From Candidatus Cloacimonadota bacterium (GTDB taxonomy: Bacteria; Cloacimonadota; Cloacimonadia; Cloacimonadales; TCS61), in contig QMNP01000086.1 of NCBI GenBank assembly GCA_003647825.1, positions 1 to 6,787 of the forward strand: DNA of 6,787 bases, given 5' to 3'. Position 1 is the first letter of the stretch, and every line of letters begins with the position of its first letter. Shown one piece after another: positions 6,169 to 6,787 of this stretch. The notes under the pieces are model-generated. The model worked only from the letters and a program-made list of their open reading frames with translations, was not told the origin of the DNA and made no database searches. Made by a program: the position numbers and the translations under genes.

Positions 6169-6787
6169 TTATGAAATTTTTATTTCACGATTAAAATAGA
6201 TTTTGGATAATTCTTCTTTTCCCATCTCATTCAAATCATTAATTTGTTTATCGTATTTACCATCTTCAATTTCTATAATTCGCTTTTCAAGTTCAGGACT
6301 TTTCTTCGCCAGATAGTGTCCATAAAGACGACGAGCCAGAGTCGCATTATTATATTGCACGATCTCAGCAGGACATCTCATTGCACAAAGACCGCAACGA
6401 ATGCAATCGAAAGAAAGGTCTGCTGCTCTGGCTATATCTCCCCTGATGATCGCTTGAATATAATCCATCACTTGAATATCTTGTGGACATGCTTTGGTGC
6501 AAGTATTGCAGGAAACACATCTGAATACGGAAGGGAAAAGTTCTGTAAAAGTACTCACGTCAGGAGAGAGCTGGGTAAGATCATAAATCGGTTTTTCGGC
6601 AGGAACAAACGGTATTTGTGCGATCGTCATTCCATCTGTTACAACTGTTTGACAAGCAAGCCCGCCTTGCAGTTTGTAATCACCTTTTTCACGATAAACT
6701 GTGGCACAAGCTCCGCAATATCCTTCACGACAGCCTACTCCACGTTTCAATTGAAATCCGGCATATTCGAAAGCCATCATTATGGTA
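6169..6787 (-). CDS. Fumarate reductase/succinate dehydrogenase iron-sulfur subunit, N-terminus beyond right edge
   Basis: This is the electron-transfer partner of the flavoprotein. The frame stays open through the right edge (Thr-Ile before the tandem Met codons at 6775-6780), and those Met codons sit within the ferredoxin-like fold, so the true start is upstream. Counting from the Met at 6780, Cys17, Cys22, Cys25 and Cys43 form a plant-type [2Fe-2S] site (CREGYCGAC then C). Two further motifs follow: CVSCNTCTKACP at 88-99 and CIRCGLCAMRCP at 126-137, each a regular CxxCxxCxxxCP. Typical SdhB/FrdB binds [4Fe-4S] and [3Fe-4S] through an interleaved arrangement; this one predicts two [4Fe-4S] clusters, as in ferredoxin- or HdrC-like proteins and thiol:fumarate reductase TfrB. 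Unlike TfrB, the chain ends about 65 residues later in a charged tail with no cysteine-rich CCG domains. It is 12 bp from the flavoprotein gene and surely co-transcribed with it. Confidence 0.88.
   Translation of the reverse strand, partial: TIMMAFEYAGFQLKRGVGCREGYCGACATVYREKGDYKLQGGLACQTVVTDGMTIAQIPFVPAEKPIYDLTQLSPDVSTFTELFPSVFRCVSCNTCTKACPQDIQVMDYIQAIIRGDIARAADLSFDCIRCGLCAMRCPAEIVQYNNATLARRLYGHYLAKKSPELEKRIIEIEDGKYDKQINDLNEMGKEELSKIYFNREIKIS

Overview
The window is one single-strand gene block: every recognisable gene is on the minus strand, so it is transcribed from the right edge to the left. It is moderately AT-rich. It encodes part of a dicarboxylic-acid pathway made from oxygen-sensitive, iron-sulfur-rich enzyme versions: a split class I fumarase and a fumarate reductase/succinate dehydrogenase pair with no membrane anchor visible. 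This suggests an anaerobic or fermentative bacterium. The enzyme set and the style of the intergenic repeats remind me of uncultured anaerobes such as Cloacimonadota, but that placement is an inference only.

In transcription order the genes are: (1) a fumarate reductase/succinate dehydrogenase iron-sulfur subunit, cut by the right edge (6169-6787); (2) its flavoprotein subunit (4486-6156); (3) succinyl-CoA synthetase beta, sucC (3301-4476); (4) succinyl-CoA synthetase alpha, sucD (2414-3304); (5) fumarase class I alpha subunit (1440-2285); (6) fumarase class I beta subunit (768-1316); (7) a malic enzyme whose C-terminal part runs off the left edge (1-639). Together they connect succinyl-CoA, succinate, fumarate, malate and pyruvate. 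Such a chain can serve propionate oxidation through the methylmalonyl-CoA route, or run in reverse to form succinate or propionate. Malic enzyme would link malate directly to pyruvate, and no malate dehydrogenase lies in the window.

Gene spacing divides the block in two. The first four genes are tightly packed (12 bp, 9 bp, then a 4-bp ATGA overlap). The last three junctions are each about 125 bp, and each holds a different imperfect palindromic element at or within a few bases of the upstream stop codon. The sucD-fumA element supplies the last four codons and the stop codon of sucD, giving the protein a C-terminal Cys-His-Pro-Glu. The fumA-fumB element is an inverted repeat of two 30-nt arms built from short ACACGGA/ACACAGA units. 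The fumB-malic enzyme element is a G/C-rich multi-hairpin sequence that begins in the fumB stop codon.

The flavoprotein has two notable features: an N-terminal extension of about 95 residues before the FAD-binding fold, and Asn in place of the His that carries covalent FAD in membrane SdhA/FrdA. The partner iron-sulfur protein has two regular four-cysteine [4Fe-4S] motifs instead of the interleaved [4Fe-4S]/[3Fe-4S] pattern of SdhB/FrdB. I found no RNA gene, CRISPR array, transposase gene or convincing promoter, and nothing that amounts to a wholly new system.
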